A DNA stretch of 64,000 nucleotides, taken from the NCBI RefSeq assembly GCF_008312835.1, contig NZ_VSKS01000003.1:1-64000 (forward strand). The letters are read 5' to 3'. Below are positions 7,330-16,791 of this stretch, piece after piece. This stretch comes from Streptomyces marokkonensis. GTDB lineage: Bacteria > Actinomycetota > Actinomycetes > Streptomycetales > Streptomycetaceae. A model generated the notes under the pieces. It searched no databases. It was not told the DNA's origin and was given only the letters and a program-made list of their open reading frames with translations. The first letter of the stretch is position 1. The number at the start of each line of letters is the position of its first letter. The translations under genes were made by a program, and so were the position numbers.

Positions 7330-9453
7330 TCAGCGGGTGCCCGCCGCGCCCGCGCCCAGCGCGCCCCGCTGCGGGGCGATCCCGCCCGGTACCGCCCGCT
7401 GCCGCGCCGGCGTCCCCGTCCAGCAGGTCCCGCGGCGTGCCAGCAGCCGCCGCAGCCACACCTCCAGGGCGACCAGGTCCGCCAGACCGTCCAGCGGCAG
7501 CGGCTCGCCCTCCGCCGCGCCCCGCAGGGCCTTCCGCACCACCCGCGCCTCGACCAGCCCCGCCTCCGCCAGCAGCGGCGTGTCGAACAGCGACATCAGC
7601 GAGCCCGCCGCCACCCGCAGCCCCGTCCGTGCCGCGGCCGCCGAGGTGGCCGCGCCCGGCGCCCCCCACCCCGCCGGCAGCTCCCGCACCCCCGCCCCCT
7701 CCAGCACCGACCGCAGAATCGACGCCCGCGCCCCGGGCTGCACCCGCAGTGCCTCCGGCAGTGCCCGGCACGCCCGCACCACCTGGTTGTCGAGGAACGG
7801 CGCGTGCAACCGCTGCGAGCGGATCTCGGCCGCCTGCTCCAGCACCCGCAGATCCGCCGCGTGCCGGGCCAGCGCCGCCCGCGCCCGGAAGTCACCGGGC
7901 CGCTGCCCCGGCCCCACGTCCGACCGCCGCGTCGACGCCTGGAGGCGAACCGATACTTCAGCCAGCGCCTCCCCGGTCAGCCAGCGCGCCGCCGGCCCGG
8001 GTCTCCCCCAGGTCAGCGCGGCCAGCGAGGCATCCGCGGCACCCGGCCCGTCATCGTCCAGCCGCCGGTGCAGCAGCCGCTCCGCGAGGTTCTCCAGGCC
8101 CGCCCGGTACGGCGTACGCGCGAGCCGCCGGGCCGCCGCGTACACCCGCGCGGGCACCATCACGGACCCGTCCGCCTTCGCCAGCGCGGCGACCGGCCGC
8201 ACGAGATGCCGCCGCTTGCGGTCCATCAGCAGATCGGCCAGCCGCGCCGGATGCGCGTCCAGCACCTGCTTCGCCCCGTACCCGGTGAAGTGGTCCGCGC
8301 TCCCCGCCGCCAGCCGCGCCCGGTGCCGGGCCGCGGTCACCAGCGAGGGCCCGGGCTCGTCCGTCAACGGCCCGTCCAGTTCGACGTACGGAAGCGTCGA
8401 CTCCTCACCGGCCACCACCACATGGTGCAGCCGCGGATTGGCGGCGAGCGCCCCGGCCCGCTCCAGTTCGCCCTCGTCGCGCCCCCCTGCCGCCCCGCCG
8501 GCCGCGAGGTCGTTGAAGGTGACGGCGAGCAGCCGCTCCCCCGCTCCCGTGCCGTGCCCCAGCACGGTCCCCGGCATCCCCGGCAGCCCCGCCGCCAGCA
8601 ACGCCAGCGCTCCGGACGCCGGCCCTCCGGACAGGTCCGCCCCGATCCCCGGCACCGGCGTCCCCCGGGCCGCACGCCGCTCGGCGGGCCCCATCCCCGG
8701 CACGGGCCCGGGATCGATGTCGGCGCCCGGGACGTGCCGAGGGGCGGCCAGCCGGGTCCGTACGGCTTCCACCAGCGCGTCCCGCACCGCGTCCACCGCG
8801 TGGCCGGGATCGGCCGCCGGGGCGGCGACGGCGAGCGAGGCGACGGGTTCGTACCCGGCGATCTCGCGCGCCCCCGCGCGGAGGATCAGCGCGTGCCCGG
8901 GCGGGATGCGCTTCACGCCGTCGTACGGCGTGGAGTCGTGCAGCGCGGCCGGTACGTCGGGTGCGGCGAGCAGCGCGGCGAGGTGCCCGAAGTCGAGGTT
9001 GGCCTCGATGAGGTCGGCGAGGGGCAGCGCCGCGGTGGCGTACGCCGTACCGCCCGCCCAGGGGGTGTAGAACACCGGCCGGGCACCGGCGAGGTCGCCG
9101 CACACCGTGACCCGGCGCCCCACCCGCACCACCGCCGTGTAGCTCCCGGCCCAGGCGGTCAGGTGCCGCAGCGCACCGCCCCGCGCGGCGAACAGCGCGA
9201 CGCGCAGCTGTTCGTCGGAGGCCCCGCACGTGCCGAGGACGGCGATCCGGGTCTGTTCGTCGGCCTTGACCACCCGTACCTCGTCGGGGCGCCAGTCACC
9301 GACCGCCCAGAGCGGGTCGGGGTCGCCCCACAGCAGCTGGGATCCCACGGGGTGCACGGTCTCGCCGTCGACGCCCGTGGCGCCGGCGGAGCCGGTGGGG
9401 CCGAACCCCATGGCTCCCGCGGCGGTGCTGCTCCATCCCACCAACCACCGCAT
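7330..9453 (-). CDS. Asparagine-synthase-like protein lacking the glutaminase cysteine
   Basis: About 707 residues in two parts: an N-terminal Ntn-hydrolase-like region (1-190) and a C-terminal synthetase-like region (about 230-640). The protein begins MRWLVGW, so it lacks the Cys2 nucleophile that asparagine synthetases need to use glutamine. The ATP pyrophosphatase loop, normally SGGxDS, reads SGGPASG. Later segments (DHFTGYGAKQVLDAHP, RLHAPFLDNQVVRACRALP) are typical of the family, whose members also include lasso-peptide and beta-lactam cyclases. It may act on ammonia or an internal amine, or be non-catalytic. The ATG at 9453 has GGAGG 5 nt upstream; the longer open frame upstream looks non-coding. 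Confidence 0.75.
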   Translation of the reverse strand: MRWLVGWSSTAAGAMGFGPTGSAGATGVDGETVHPVGSQLLWGDPDPLWAVGDWRPDEVRVVKADEQTRIAVLGTCGASDEQLRVALFAARGGALRHLTAWAGSYTAVVRVGRRVTVCGDLAGARPVFYTPWAGGTAYATAALPLADLIEANLDFGHLAALLAAPDVPAALHDSTPYDGVKRIPPGHALILRAGAREIAGYEPVASLAVAAPAADPGHAVDAVRDALVEAVRTRLAAPRHVPGADIDPGPVPGMGPAERRAARGTPVPGIGADLSGGPASGALALLAAGLPGMPGTVLGHGTGAGERLLAVTFNDLAAGGAAGGRDEGELERAGALAANPRLHHVVVAGEESTLPYVELDGPLTDEPGPSLVTAARHRARLAAGSADHFTGYGAKQVLDAHPARLADLLMDRKRRHLVRPVAALAKADGSVMVPARVYAAARRLARTPYRAGLENLAERLLHRRLDDDGPGAADASLAALTWGRPGPAARWLTGEALAEVSVRLQASTRRSDVGPGQRPGDFRARAALARHAADLRVLEQAAEIRSQRLHAPFLDNQVVRACRALPEALRVQPGARASILRSVLEGAGVRELPAGWGAPGAATSAAAARTGLRVAAGSLMSLFDTPLLAEAGLVEARVVRKALRGAAEGEPLPLDGLADLVALEVWLRRLLARRGTCWTGTPARQRAVPGGIAPQRGALGAGAAGTR

Positions 9454-10190
9454 CGCCGCCTCCACAGACTGTGGACAACCAGTGCACCGTACGAACCGGT
9501 TCCCCATGCTGCCATGAAGGAGGGGCTCAGGAGGGGTGCCGGAACCGTATGTGCTCCGTCGAATGCGCCCCGGCGGATACACCCACCCTCGCACATCCCG
9601 ACCCCACCCCGGACCGAACAACCGCGCGGCACAAGGAGATCGCGGCGCAGGCGCCACGCAACACACCACGCCACCGCGACGCGAATGCGCCCCCCGGGTG
9701 CGCCCCAATAACCCTCAACGCGCCGTCAACTACCAGGCTAGAGGCGCCGATACACCCGAAAGAGTGGGGTCGATTTTCGGCCAATTCGGAGCGGTGAGGC
9801 CAGACTCGAACACGCTCCGTGCATGCTCTGCGCACCGCTGAGCGGTGCGCAGTCCGGGAGACGGAACGCGCCTCCCGGACCGTTCCGCCGCCCGCGGGGA
9901 TGAAGGCGGCGGTGTCCCCCAGCCCACTGGATCCAGTACAGCGGGCCGACCCACGCACCGACCATGGAACCGCTCCCGTGATGGCCGGAGAAGAGCGCAC
10001 ACACAGGCGCACGGCCACACACCGGGAGCACGCCGCAACTGCGCGTATCGGACCCGTACTTCAGTACGGACCACAATCCCGCCATCCGGAAGAATGCCCC
10101 TTAACGCTTGGGATGCGGCGAACTACGCTGGGTTTACGAATGCCGCGTGGTTATGCCAGCGCGGCAGCCGTCTGTGTCGAGGGGTGGCGC
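9454..10190. promoter_or_regulatory. Divergent intergenic region with a strong inverted repeat
   Basis: This 737-bp gap holds no credible gene. Besides a perfect inverted repeat (9828-9852) it shows relatively A-rich stretches at about 9700-9780 and 10060-10140, where promoters for the two divergent genes are expected. GAGGGG precedes the ATG at 10191. Confidence 0.5.
9828..9852. repeat. Perfect 11-bp inverted repeat
   Basis: CTGCGCACCGC (9828-9838) and GCGGTGCGCAG (9842-9852) are separated by TGA. It lies 340 bp upstream of the NsdA-like gene and 375 bp upstream of the divergent gene. It could be an operator or a short hairpin; no T-run follows on either strand. Confidence 0.7.
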
Positions 10191-11615
10191 ATGTCCAGGG
10201 AGCAACGCGGGCCGAACGAAAAACTCGGCGCCGTTCTCGCCCTCGCGGGAATCAGCAACGCGGGCCTCGCGCGGCGCGTCAACGACCTTGGCGCACAGCG
10301 AGGACTGACACTTCGCTACGACAAGACGTCGGTGGCGCGCTGGGTGTCGAAGGGAATGGTGCCGCAGGGCGCGGCTCCGCACCTGATCGCCGCCGCCATC
10401 GGCCAGAAGCTGGGCCGTCCGGTGCCGCTCCACGAGATCGGCCTGGCGGACGCGGATCCCGCACCCGAGGTGGGCCTCGCCTTCCCCCGTGACGTCGGAC
10501 AGGCGGTGCGCTCCGCGACGGAGCTGTACCGGCTGGACCTCGCGGGCCGCAGAGCCGGCTCCGGCGGCATCTGGCAGTCGCTCGCCGGATCGTTCGCGGT
10601 GAGCGCATACGCAACACCCGCCTCACGGTGGCTGATAACCCCGGCCGACAGTTCGGTGGCGCGTGAGGTGAGCCCCGCCGACGGCTCCGGCGCACCGCTC
10701 AAAGTCGGCCACAGCGACGTGCAGAAGCTGCGGGAGGCCGCCGAGGACGCCCGGCGCTGGGACTCCAAGTACGGCGGTGGCGACTGGCGTTCGTCGATGG
10801 TGCCCGAGTGCCTCAGGGTCGAGGCGGCCCCGCTGCTGCTCGGCTCCTACTCCGACGACGTGGGCCGCTCGCTCTTCGGCGCCGCGGCCGAACTGACCCG
10901 CCTGGCCGGCTGGATGGCGTTCGACACGGGCCAGCAGGAGGCGGCCCAGCGCTACTACATCCAGGCCCTGCGCCTGGCCCGCGCGGCGGCCGACGTCCCC
11001 CTGGGCGGCTACGTACTGGCCACGATGTCCCTCCAGGCGACCTACCGCGGCTTCGGCGACGAGGGCGTGGACCTCGCCCAGGCCGCCCTGGAGCGCAACC
11101 GTGGCCTGGCCACCGCCCGCACCCTGAGCTTCTTCCGCCTCGTCGAGGCACGCGCACACGCACGCGCGGGGGACGCGCAGGCGGCCGGCGCCGCCCTGAA
11201 GTCGGCGGAGAGCTGGCTCGAGCGGTCCCGCCCCGGTGACAGCGACCCGACCTGGCTCGGCTTCTACTCCTACGACCGTTTCGCCGCCGACGCGGCCGAG
11301 TGCTACCGCGACCTGAAGGCACCTCGCCAGGTCCGCCGCTTCACCGAGCAGGCGCTGTCCAGGCCGACCGAGGAGTTCGTGCGCTCGCACGGACTGCGCC
11401 TGGTCGTCTCGGCGGTCGCCGAACTGGAGTCCGGCAACCTGGACGCGGCCTGCGAGCAGGGCGTCCGCGCGGTCGAGGTGGCGGGCCGCATCTCGTCCGC
11501 CCGCACCACCGAGTACGTCAAGGACCTCCTGCACCGTCTGGAGCCCTACGGCGACGAACCCCGCGTGGTCGAACTGCGCGAACGCGCCCGCCCGCTCCTG
11601 ATGACGACGGCCTGA
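10191..11615 (+). CDS. Helix-turn-helix/TPR-type sporulation-associated regulator (NsdA-like)
   Basis: This 474-residue protein has an N-terminal XRE-like helix-turn-helix (about 10-75; [18 protein letters not shown], then SVARWVSKG) that resembles Streptomyces BldD/NsdA-type starts. A long all-helical region follows (about 200-470) with repeating alanine-rich helices such as [15 protein letters not shown] and [14 protein letters not shown], which suggest tetratricopeptide repeats. The family includes NsdA, a negative regulator of differentiation, and proteins annotated sporulation-associated. GAGGGG 6 nt upstream supports the ATG. A GC hairpin just after the stop probably ends the transcript. 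Confidence 0.75.
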   Translation: MSREQRGPNEKLGAVLALAGISNAGLARRVNDLGAQRGLTLRYDKTSVARWVSKGMVPQGAAPHLIAAAIGQKLGRPVPLHEIGLADADPAPEVGLAFPRDVGQAVRSATELYRLDLAGRRAGSGGIWQSLAGSFAVSAYATPASRWLITPADSSVAREVSPADGSGAPLKVGHSDVQKLREAAEDARRWDSKYGGGDWRSSMVPECLRVEAAPLLLGSYSDDVGRSLFGAAAELTRLAGWMAFDTGQQEAAQRYYIQALRLARAAADVPLGGYVLATMSLQATYRGFGDEGVDLAQAALERNRGLATARTLSFFRLVEARAHARAGDAQAAGAALKSAESWLERSRPGDSDPTWLGFYSYDRFAADAAECYRDLKAPRQVRRFTEQALSRPTEEFVRSHGLRLVVSAVAELESGNLDAACEQGVRAVEVAGRISSARTTEYVKDLLHRLEPYGDEPRVVELRERARPLLMTTA

Positions 11616-11623
11616 CACCACCG

Positions 11624-11650
11624 GCGGGCGGCCCCCGGCGGGCCGCCCGC
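11624..11650. terminator. GC-rich hairpin terminator
   Basis: GCGGGCGGCCC and GGGCCGCCCGC pair perfectly over 11 bp with a 5-nt loop, 9 nt after the stop of the NsdA-like gene. There is no T-run, as is usual in Streptomyces. Confidence 0.7.
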
Positions 11651-11701
11651 TGCGGCCGTTGTCAGTGGCACGGTGCACTATCGATGCGGGAGGTGGTGCA
11701 G

Positions 11702-12919
11702 GTGGTGGTGGCGCGGTCGTACGACTGTGACGTGCTGGTGATCGGCGGCGGGATCGTCGGCCTGTCGACGGCGTACGCGATCAGCCGCGCGGCTCCGGGC
11801 ACCCGGGTGACGGTGCTGGAGAAGGAGCCGGGTCCGGCCCGGCACCAGACGGGCCGCAACAGCGGCGTCATCCACAGCGGCATCTACTACCGCCCCGGCT
11901 CCCTGAAGGCGCGGTACGCGGTGCGGGGCGCCGCGGAGATGGTCAAGTTCTGCGCGGAGTACGACATCCCGCACGCCGTGACGGGCAAGCTGATCGTCGC
12001 CACGGCCCGCGAGGAGCTCCCCCGCCTGCACGCCCTGGCCCAGCGCGGCCGGGAGAACGGCATAGCGGTCCGTGAGCTGTGCGGCGCGCAGATCGCGGAG
12101 TACGAGCCGCAGGCCGACGGCCTGGCCGCCCTGCACGTGGGCACCACCGGCATCTGCGACTTCGCCGCGGTCGCCCGCCGGCTGGCGGAGGCGTCCGGCG
12201 CGGAGGTCCGCTACGGGGCACGGGTGGTACGCGTCGACCGCCGCCCCGACCGGGGAGTGGCCGTCCTGACGGCCGGCGGCGACGTCGTGCGCGGGCGGGT
12301 GCTGGTGAACTGCGCCGGTCTGCACTGCGACGAGATCGCCCGCCGCACCGGCGACGATCCCGGCGCCCGGATCGTGCCGTTCCGCGGCGAGTACTACGAG
12401 CTGGCCAGGCCGGAGCTGGTGCGCGGTCTGGTCTACCCGGTGCCGGACCCGGCGTTCCCCTTCCTCGGTGTCCACCTCACCAGGGGCGTCGACGGCAGTG
12501 TCCACGTCGGCCCCAACGCGGTACCCGCGCTCGCCCGCGAGGGCTACGACTGGCGGACGGTGCGGCCGCGCGAACTGGGGGCGACCCTGTCCTGGCCGGG
12601 TTCCTGGCAGCTGGCCCGCCGCCACTGGCGGTACGGCACCGGCGAACTGCACCGCTCACTGTCCAGGAGGGCCTTCACCCGGGCGGTGCGCCGGCTGCTG
12701 CCCGCGGTGCGGGAGGACGACCTCGTGCCGACGGCGGCCGGGGTGAGAGCGCAGGCGGTGCTGCGGGACGGCACCCTGGCCGACGACTTCCTGATCCAGG
12801 AGGCCCCCCGGGCGGTACACGTGCTGAACGCGCCGTCCCCCGCGGCGACGGCGTCCCTGCCGATCGGGCGCGAGATCGCGCGGCGGACGATGGCGCAGCT
12901 CACGGCGCAGGGACGGTGA
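11702..12919 (+). CDS. lhgO: L-2-hydroxyglutarate oxidase (FAD-dependent)
   Basis: About 405 residues in the D-amino-acid-oxidase-like fold. An N-terminal FAD-binding motif GGGIVGLSTAYAI is followed by HQTGRNSGVIHSGIYY, the hallmark of L-2-hydroxyglutarate oxidase/dehydrogenase. Conserved PFRGEYYEL and HLTRGVDGSVHVGPNA segments lie in the substrate domain. The enzyme oxidises L-2-hydroxyglutarate to 2-oxoglutarate, a metabolite-repair reaction, and passes electrons to oxygen or quinone. GGGAGG at 11688-11693 serves a GTG at 11702. An ATG at 11684 is in frame but has no ribosome binding site. trmB starts 33 bp later. Confidence 0.87.
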   Translation: MVVARSYDCDVLVIGGGIVGLSTAYAISRAAPGTRVTVLEKEPGPARHQTGRNSGVIHSGIYYRPGSLKARYAVRGAAEMVKFCAEYDIPHAVTGKLIVATAREELPRLHALAQRGRENGIAVRELCGAQIAEYEPQADGLAALHVGTTGICDFAAVARRLAEASGAEVRYGARVVRVDRRPDRGVAVLTAGGDVVRGRVLVNCAGLHCDEIARRTGDDPGARIVPFRGEYYELARPELVRGLVYPVPDPAFPFLGVHLTRGVDGSVHVGPNAVPALAREGYDWRTVRPRELGATLSWPGSWQLARRHWRYGTGELHRSLSRRAFTRAVRRLLPAVREDDLVPTAAGVRAQAVLRDGTLADDFLIQEAPRAVHVLNAPSPAATASLPIGREIARRTMAQLTAQGR

Positions 12920-12952
12920 GGGCCCTCCGGGTCCCCGTAAAATCGAAGCACT

Positions 12953-13801
12953 GTGTCTGACTCCGTGAGCACCCCCGAAGCACCGCACCCCGCCCCCACG
13001 CCCGGTGCGTCGATCCGCCGTACCCGGGCCAAGGGGGAGCCGCGGTTCCCGGACGGACCGAAGGCCGATCCGGCCGGATCGCACTTCGAGCGGCGGATCC
13101 GCAGTTTCCAGCCGCGCCGCAGCCGCGTCACCACCGGCCAGGCGGACGCCCTGCAGCGGCTGTGGCCCCTGTGGGGTCTGGACATCGACGGCAGCGGGCC
13201 ACTCGACCTCGCCGGGTTCTTCGGCAACGACAACCCGGTCGTCCTGGAGATCGGCTTCGGCATGGGCGAGGCCACCGCGGCGATGGCCGCCGCGGACCCC
13301 GCCACCAACATCCTCGCCGTCGACGTCCACACGCCCGGCCAGGGCAACCTCCTCAACCTCGCCGACCAGCGCGGCCTGACCAACGTCCGGGTGGGCAACG
13401 GCGACGCGATCATCCTGCTGCGCGAGATGCTCGCCCCCGGCTCCCTGGACGGACTGCGCGTCTACTTCCCCGACCCGTGGCCCAAGAAGCGGCACCACAA
13501 GCGCCGGCTGATCCAGCCGGACTTCCTCACCCTCGCCGCGGCCCGGCTGCGGCCGGGGGCGGTCGTGCACTGCGCCACCGACTGGGAGCCGTACGCGGAG
13601 CAGATGCTCCAGGTGCTGACCGCGCACCCCGCGTTCGAGAACACGCAGGCGGACGGCGGTTTCGCGCCGCGCCCCGGGTTCCGTCCGCTCACCCGTTTCG
13701 AGGGGCAGGGACTGGACAAGGGTCATGTCGTGAACGACTTGCTCTTCCGCCGCGTACGGCACGAGGAGCGGACCGGGCACCGGGCCGGAGACCGAGCCTG
13801 A
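12953..13801 (+). CDS. trmB: tRNA (guanine-N7)-methyltransferase TrmB
   Basis: About 282 residues with a variable 60-residue N-terminus and then a class I SAM methyltransferase fold. The SAM motif is EIGFGMGEATAAM, and the family signature VYFPDPWPKKRHHKRR is intact, followed by Q-P-D-F. It installs m7G46 in the variable loop of tRNAs. TAAAAT at 12938-12943 lies only about 10 nt before the GTG at 12953, so translation is probably leaderless. It is longer than the E. coli enzyme because of the N-terminal extension. Confidence 0.92.
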   Translation: MSDSVSTPEAPHPAPTPGASIRRTRAKGEPRFPDGPKADPAGSHFERRIRSFQPRRSRVTTGQADALQRLWPLWGLDIDGSGPLDLAGFFGNDNPVVLEIGFGMGEATAAMAAADPATNILAVDVHTPGQGNLLNLADQRGLTNVRVGNGDAIILLREMLAPGSLDGLRVYFPDPWPKKRHHKRRLIQPDFLTLAAARLRPGAVVHCATDWEPYAEQMLQVLTAHPAFENTQADGGFAPRPGFRPLTRFEGQGLDKGHVVNDLLFRRVRHEERTGHRAGDRA

Positions 13802-13855
13802 GACCGGGTTCCGGCCCGCACGCAGTCCTTCCCCTCCCTCGTTAGGGTCGATTCC

Positions 13856-15217
13856 GTGGCCACCAGCCCTCCGTACCCGACGCACCCCGGCGAAGCCTCC
13901 GGCGGGACGCCGCGGCACCCGCACTGGTGGCAGCGCCCCGGGGTGCGTTACGGCGCGCTGATCACGCTGCTCACCCTGTCCGGCCTGGTGATCCTCGCCC
14001 TGGTCCGCGAGCAGACGGGGACGCGGGGGTTCCTGGTCGGACTGGGTCTCGCCGTTCTGCCGGTGCCGCTGCTCCTGGCCGCCTTCCGCTGGCTGGACCG
14101 GGTCGAGCCGGGACCCTGGCGGAACCTGCTGTTCTCCTTCGCCTGGGGGGCGTGTGCGGCGGCGCTGATAGCCATCGTGGCGAACAGCTTCGCCACGCAG
14201 TGGATAGCGGCGGCGACCGCCGACCCGACCGGCGCCGACACCCTGGGGGCGACCGTCATAGCGCCGGTCGTGGAGGAGTCCGCGAAGGCCGCGGCCGTCC
14301 TCCTGGTCTTCCTGTTCCGCAGACGTGACTTCACCGGGATCCTCGACGGCGTGGTGATAGCCGGGGTCACCGCCACCGGATTCGCGTTCACCGAGAACAT
14401 CCTCTACCTCGGCACCGCCTTCGGCACCGACCAGCTCACCGGCCACAGCGGCATTGCCTCGGTGACGGCGGCGACCTTCTTCGTCCGCATCGTCATGTCG
14501 CCGTTCGCGCACCCCCTGTTCACCGTGCTCACCGGGATCGGCTTCGGCATCGCCGCGCTGTCCACGGACCGGCAGCGCGTCCGGCGCGTGCTGCTCCCCC
14601 TGGGCGGGCTGCTCCTCGCCATGGGCATGCACGCCCTGTGGAACGGCTCCACCACACTCGGCGAGTACGGCTTCATCGCGGTGTACGCGGCCTTCATGGT
14701 GCCGGCGTTCGGACTGCTGACCTGGCTGGTGGTGTGGACGCGCCAGCGCGAGCTGCGGACGGTACGGGCGGAGCTGCCCGCGTACGCGGTCGCCGGCTGG
14801 CTCACCCCGGCGGAGCCGTTCGCCCTGGGCTCGATGCGGGCGCGGCGCCTCGCCCGGCGGTACGCGCGCCGGTACGGCGGGAAGCGGGCGGCGCGCGCGG
14901 TCGCGCAGTACGAGGCGTACGCGACCTCGCTGGCGTTCCTGCGGCACCGGGGCCGGCGAGGGCGGGCCGGGTCGGACTTCGTCACCCGGGAGCGGGAGCT
15001 GCTGCTGGAGCTGTGGCACCGGCGCGGTGCGGCCCGCCCGGCCCTGGACCACGCGGCCCGCCTCACCGCACCGCCGGTCCCGGCCGCGCCGTGGCCGGTG
15101 CACGGGACGTACGGGCATCCGCCGTACGGGCATCCGCCGTACGCTCATCCCGCGCACGGGCGCCCGCCCTACGGGCATCCGTACCCCGCCGGTGGACCCG
15201 GCGTCCGCCGCTCCTGA
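13856..15217 (+). CDS. PrsW family intramembrane metalloprotease
   Basis: This 453-residue protein has about eight membrane segments between 30 and 300. The PrsW signatures are present: VVEESAKA (EExxK) near 140, GFAFTEN near 175, and histidines in FAHPLF and MGMHALWNG. PrsW in Bacillus makes the first cut in the anti-sigma factor RsiW. Here the soluble tail (about 300-453) is arginine-rich and ends in short Tyr-Gly-His-Pro-Pro repeats that may be cytoplasmic. TTAGGGT 9 nt before the GTG suggests another leaderless start. The substrate is unknown. Confidence 0.85.
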   Translation: MATSPPYPTHPGEASGGTPRHPHWWQRPGVRYGALITLLTLSGLVILALVREQTGTRGFLVGLGLAVLPVPLLLAAFRWLDRVEPGPWRNLLFSFAWGACAAALIAIVANSFATQWIAAATADPTGADTLGATVIAPVVEESAKAAAVLLVFLFRRRDFTGILDGVVIAGVTATGFAFTENILYLGTAFGTDQLTGHSGIASVTAATFFVRIVMSPFAHPLFTVLTGIGFGIAALSTDRQRVRRVLLPLGGLLLAMGMHALWNGSTTLGEYGFIAVYAAFMVPAFGLLTWLVVWTRQRELRTVRAELPAYAVAGWLTPAEPFALGSMRARRLARRYARRYGGKRAARAVAQYEAYATSLAFLRHRGRRGRAGSDFVTRERELLLELWHRRGAARPALDHAARLTAPPVPAAPWPVHGTYGHPPYGHPPYAHPAHGRPPYGHPYPAGGPGVRRS

Positions 15218-15312
15218 CGGAGCGGGACGAGCGGCCCCGGAAACACCTGACCGGCAGCCCTGACGTCGGGGGGTCGTCGTCGGGACTGCCGGGATTCAGG
15301 GAGCGGCAGGGC

Positions 15313-16332
15313 TCAGGGGTTGAGGCCCTTGTCGCGCAGCCAGGCCATCGGGTCCACGCCCGAGGAGGAGCCGCCGGGGTGGACCTCCAGGTGGAGGTGG
15401 GCCCCGGTGGAGTTGCCGGTGGAGCCGACGCGGCCGATCACGTCGCCGGTGTTGACCTTCTGGCCGACGCTGACGCTGATGGAGGACTGGTGGGCGTACC
15501 AGATCTCGGTGCCGTCGTCGAGCGTCAGCACGGTCTTGTAGCCGTAGGAGCCGTCCCAGCCGGCGGAGGTGATCGTGCCGGTGTGGACCGCCTTGATCAG
15601 CGTGCCCGTGGGGGCGGCGAAGTCGAGACCGGTGTGCTGACCGGAGGACCAGTAGGCGCCGGCCTGACCGAAGGTCGAGGAGATGGTGTACGAGGAGGTC
15701 GGCAGCGCGTACTGCCTGGCCAGCTCGGCGAGGCGCTCGGCCTCGGCCTTCTTCGCGGCCTCCTCCTCCGCCTTCTTCTTGGCGGCCTCGGCCTTGGCCT
15801 CGGCCTCCTTCTCCGCCTTGGCGGCGGCCTCGGCGGCGGCCTTCTCCGCGGCGGCGACGGCCGCGGCCTCCGCCTTGCTCTCGGCCTGGTCCTGCTGCTG
15901 CTCGACCTGGGCCATGATCCGGGCGCGCAGCGCCTCACCGGCATCGGCGCCGCCCTGCTCGGTGTCGGCGGTGGTCATGCCGATGCTGCTGAGCGGGGTG
16001 GCCGAACCCTGGGGTGTTTCCTCGTCGGAGATGAGGGAACCCACGTTGGGGAGGTCGGGCATGGAGATGGACACCGGCGGCTTGCCGGCCTGGGCGCTGG
16101 CCATGCCGCCCGCGCCGACCGCGGCTATGACGCCGACGCCCAGCACGGTGGAGCTGCGGGCGAGTCCGCCGCCGCGCTGCTTGCTGACGCGGTGCCGGCC
16201 GCGCACCGGACGAATGGACTCCGCGGTGGGGTTCCACTCCTCGAAGGGGCCCTCGTCGGTGTGGGTGCCGCCGTAGGCGAAGGTGTCGCTCGGCTTGAAC
16301 GGGGCCTCGGGGGCAGGCGGGTTGGACGCCAC
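15313..16332 (-). CDS. M23 family peptidoglycan endopeptidase with coiled coil
   Basis: This 339-residue protein has a basic N-terminal region, one hydrophobic segment at about 60-82, and an acidic spacer. A long Ala/Glu/Lys coiled coil (about 135-210) follows, then a C-terminal lysostaphin-like domain (about 215-335) with the zinc ligands HTGLDF and HLHLEVH. It would act outside the cell on peptide cross-bridges. The GTG start follows AAAGGAG. A ydaO-type c-di-AMP riboswitch lies directly upstream, as for other Streptomyces wall hydrolases, so expression should fall when c-di-AMP is high. Confidence 0.9.
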   Translation of the reverse strand: MASNPPAPEAPFKPSDTFAYGGTHTDEGPFEEWNPTAESIRPVRGRHRVSKQRGGGLARSSTVLGVGVIAAVGAGGMASAQAGKPPVSISMPDLPNVGSLISDEETPQGSATPLSSIGMTTADTEQGGADAGEALRARIMAQVEQQQDQAESKAEAAAVAAAEKAAAEAAAKAEKEAEAKAEAAKKKAEEEAAKKAEAERLAELARQYALPTSSYTISSTFGQAGAYWSSGQHTGLDFAAPTGTLIKAVHTGTITSAGWDGSYGYKTVLTLDDGTEIWYAHQSSISVSVGQKVNTGDVIGRVGSTGNSTGAHLHLEVHPGGSSSGVDPMAWLRDKGLNP

Positions 16333-16344
16333 GGGGGCGTGCTC

Positions 16345-16495
16345 CTTTCCTTCCTTCTCGCCTACCGGGTTAGCTGACGGGTTCGGAGCAGGAAGGTCTC
16401 CTACGCGCGGGTACGAGCCGTGTCTCCACGGCTGTATCCACGCGATTCACCCCATGGTGGTGGTTCCCCGGTTCCCTTGCGGGATTCGGCGCGTG
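16345..16495 (-). promoter_or_regulatory. Cyclic di-AMP riboswitch (ydaO-yuaA type)
   Basis: On the minus strand the leader contains the hallmark blocks in order: GGGGAACC, then GGGGTGAATC, a hairpin ACAGCCGTG...CACGGCTCG, and finally GAACCCGTCAGCTAACCCGG followed by TAGGCG (16359-16385). These match the ydaO/c-di-AMP consensus, and the downstream gene class (wall hydrolase) also fits. The exact ends are approximate. Confidence 0.85.
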
Positions 16496-16754
16496 CGCAC
16501 GGAGCCGACTTCTGTGACGGCTGGGACGACCGCGCTGCGTTATCGAACGTTAATAGACGCGAGGGCCGGATTCCAAGCCGTTCCTCTTGATCATTAACGA
16601 TTTCCGCGTGGACTTAACCGCCACCAGCGGTCAAAAACGGGCGAGTTGACCCCACTGCAGACGTCGTGCGGTTTCTGACGGTGTATCAGTTGTTACGCTT
16701 TGCGGGGTGACTCGCTCACAGTGAGTGAAGAAGGAGCCGGGCCACGCGAAAACA

Positions 16755-16791
16755 CCGAGGGCCGGAATCCTTGTCGGATTCCGGCCCTCGG
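16755..16791 (-). terminator. Terminator of tRNA-fMet
   Basis: CCGAGGGCCGGAATCC and GGATTCCGGCCCTCGG pair over 16 bp around a 5-nt loop. On the minus strand the hairpin follows the tRNA by 7 nt and is trailed by a TGTTTTCG tract. Confidence 0.85.

Noticed and set aside
7330-9453. Functional asparagine synthetase AsnB
   Set aside because: No Cys2 nucleophile and a changed ATP pyrophosphatase loop.
6907-9711. Long plus-strand frame starting with MSGGTPMSGGTP repeats
   Set aside because: The start is the 18-bp repeat read as protein and the rest is antisense to the asparagine-synthase-like gene.
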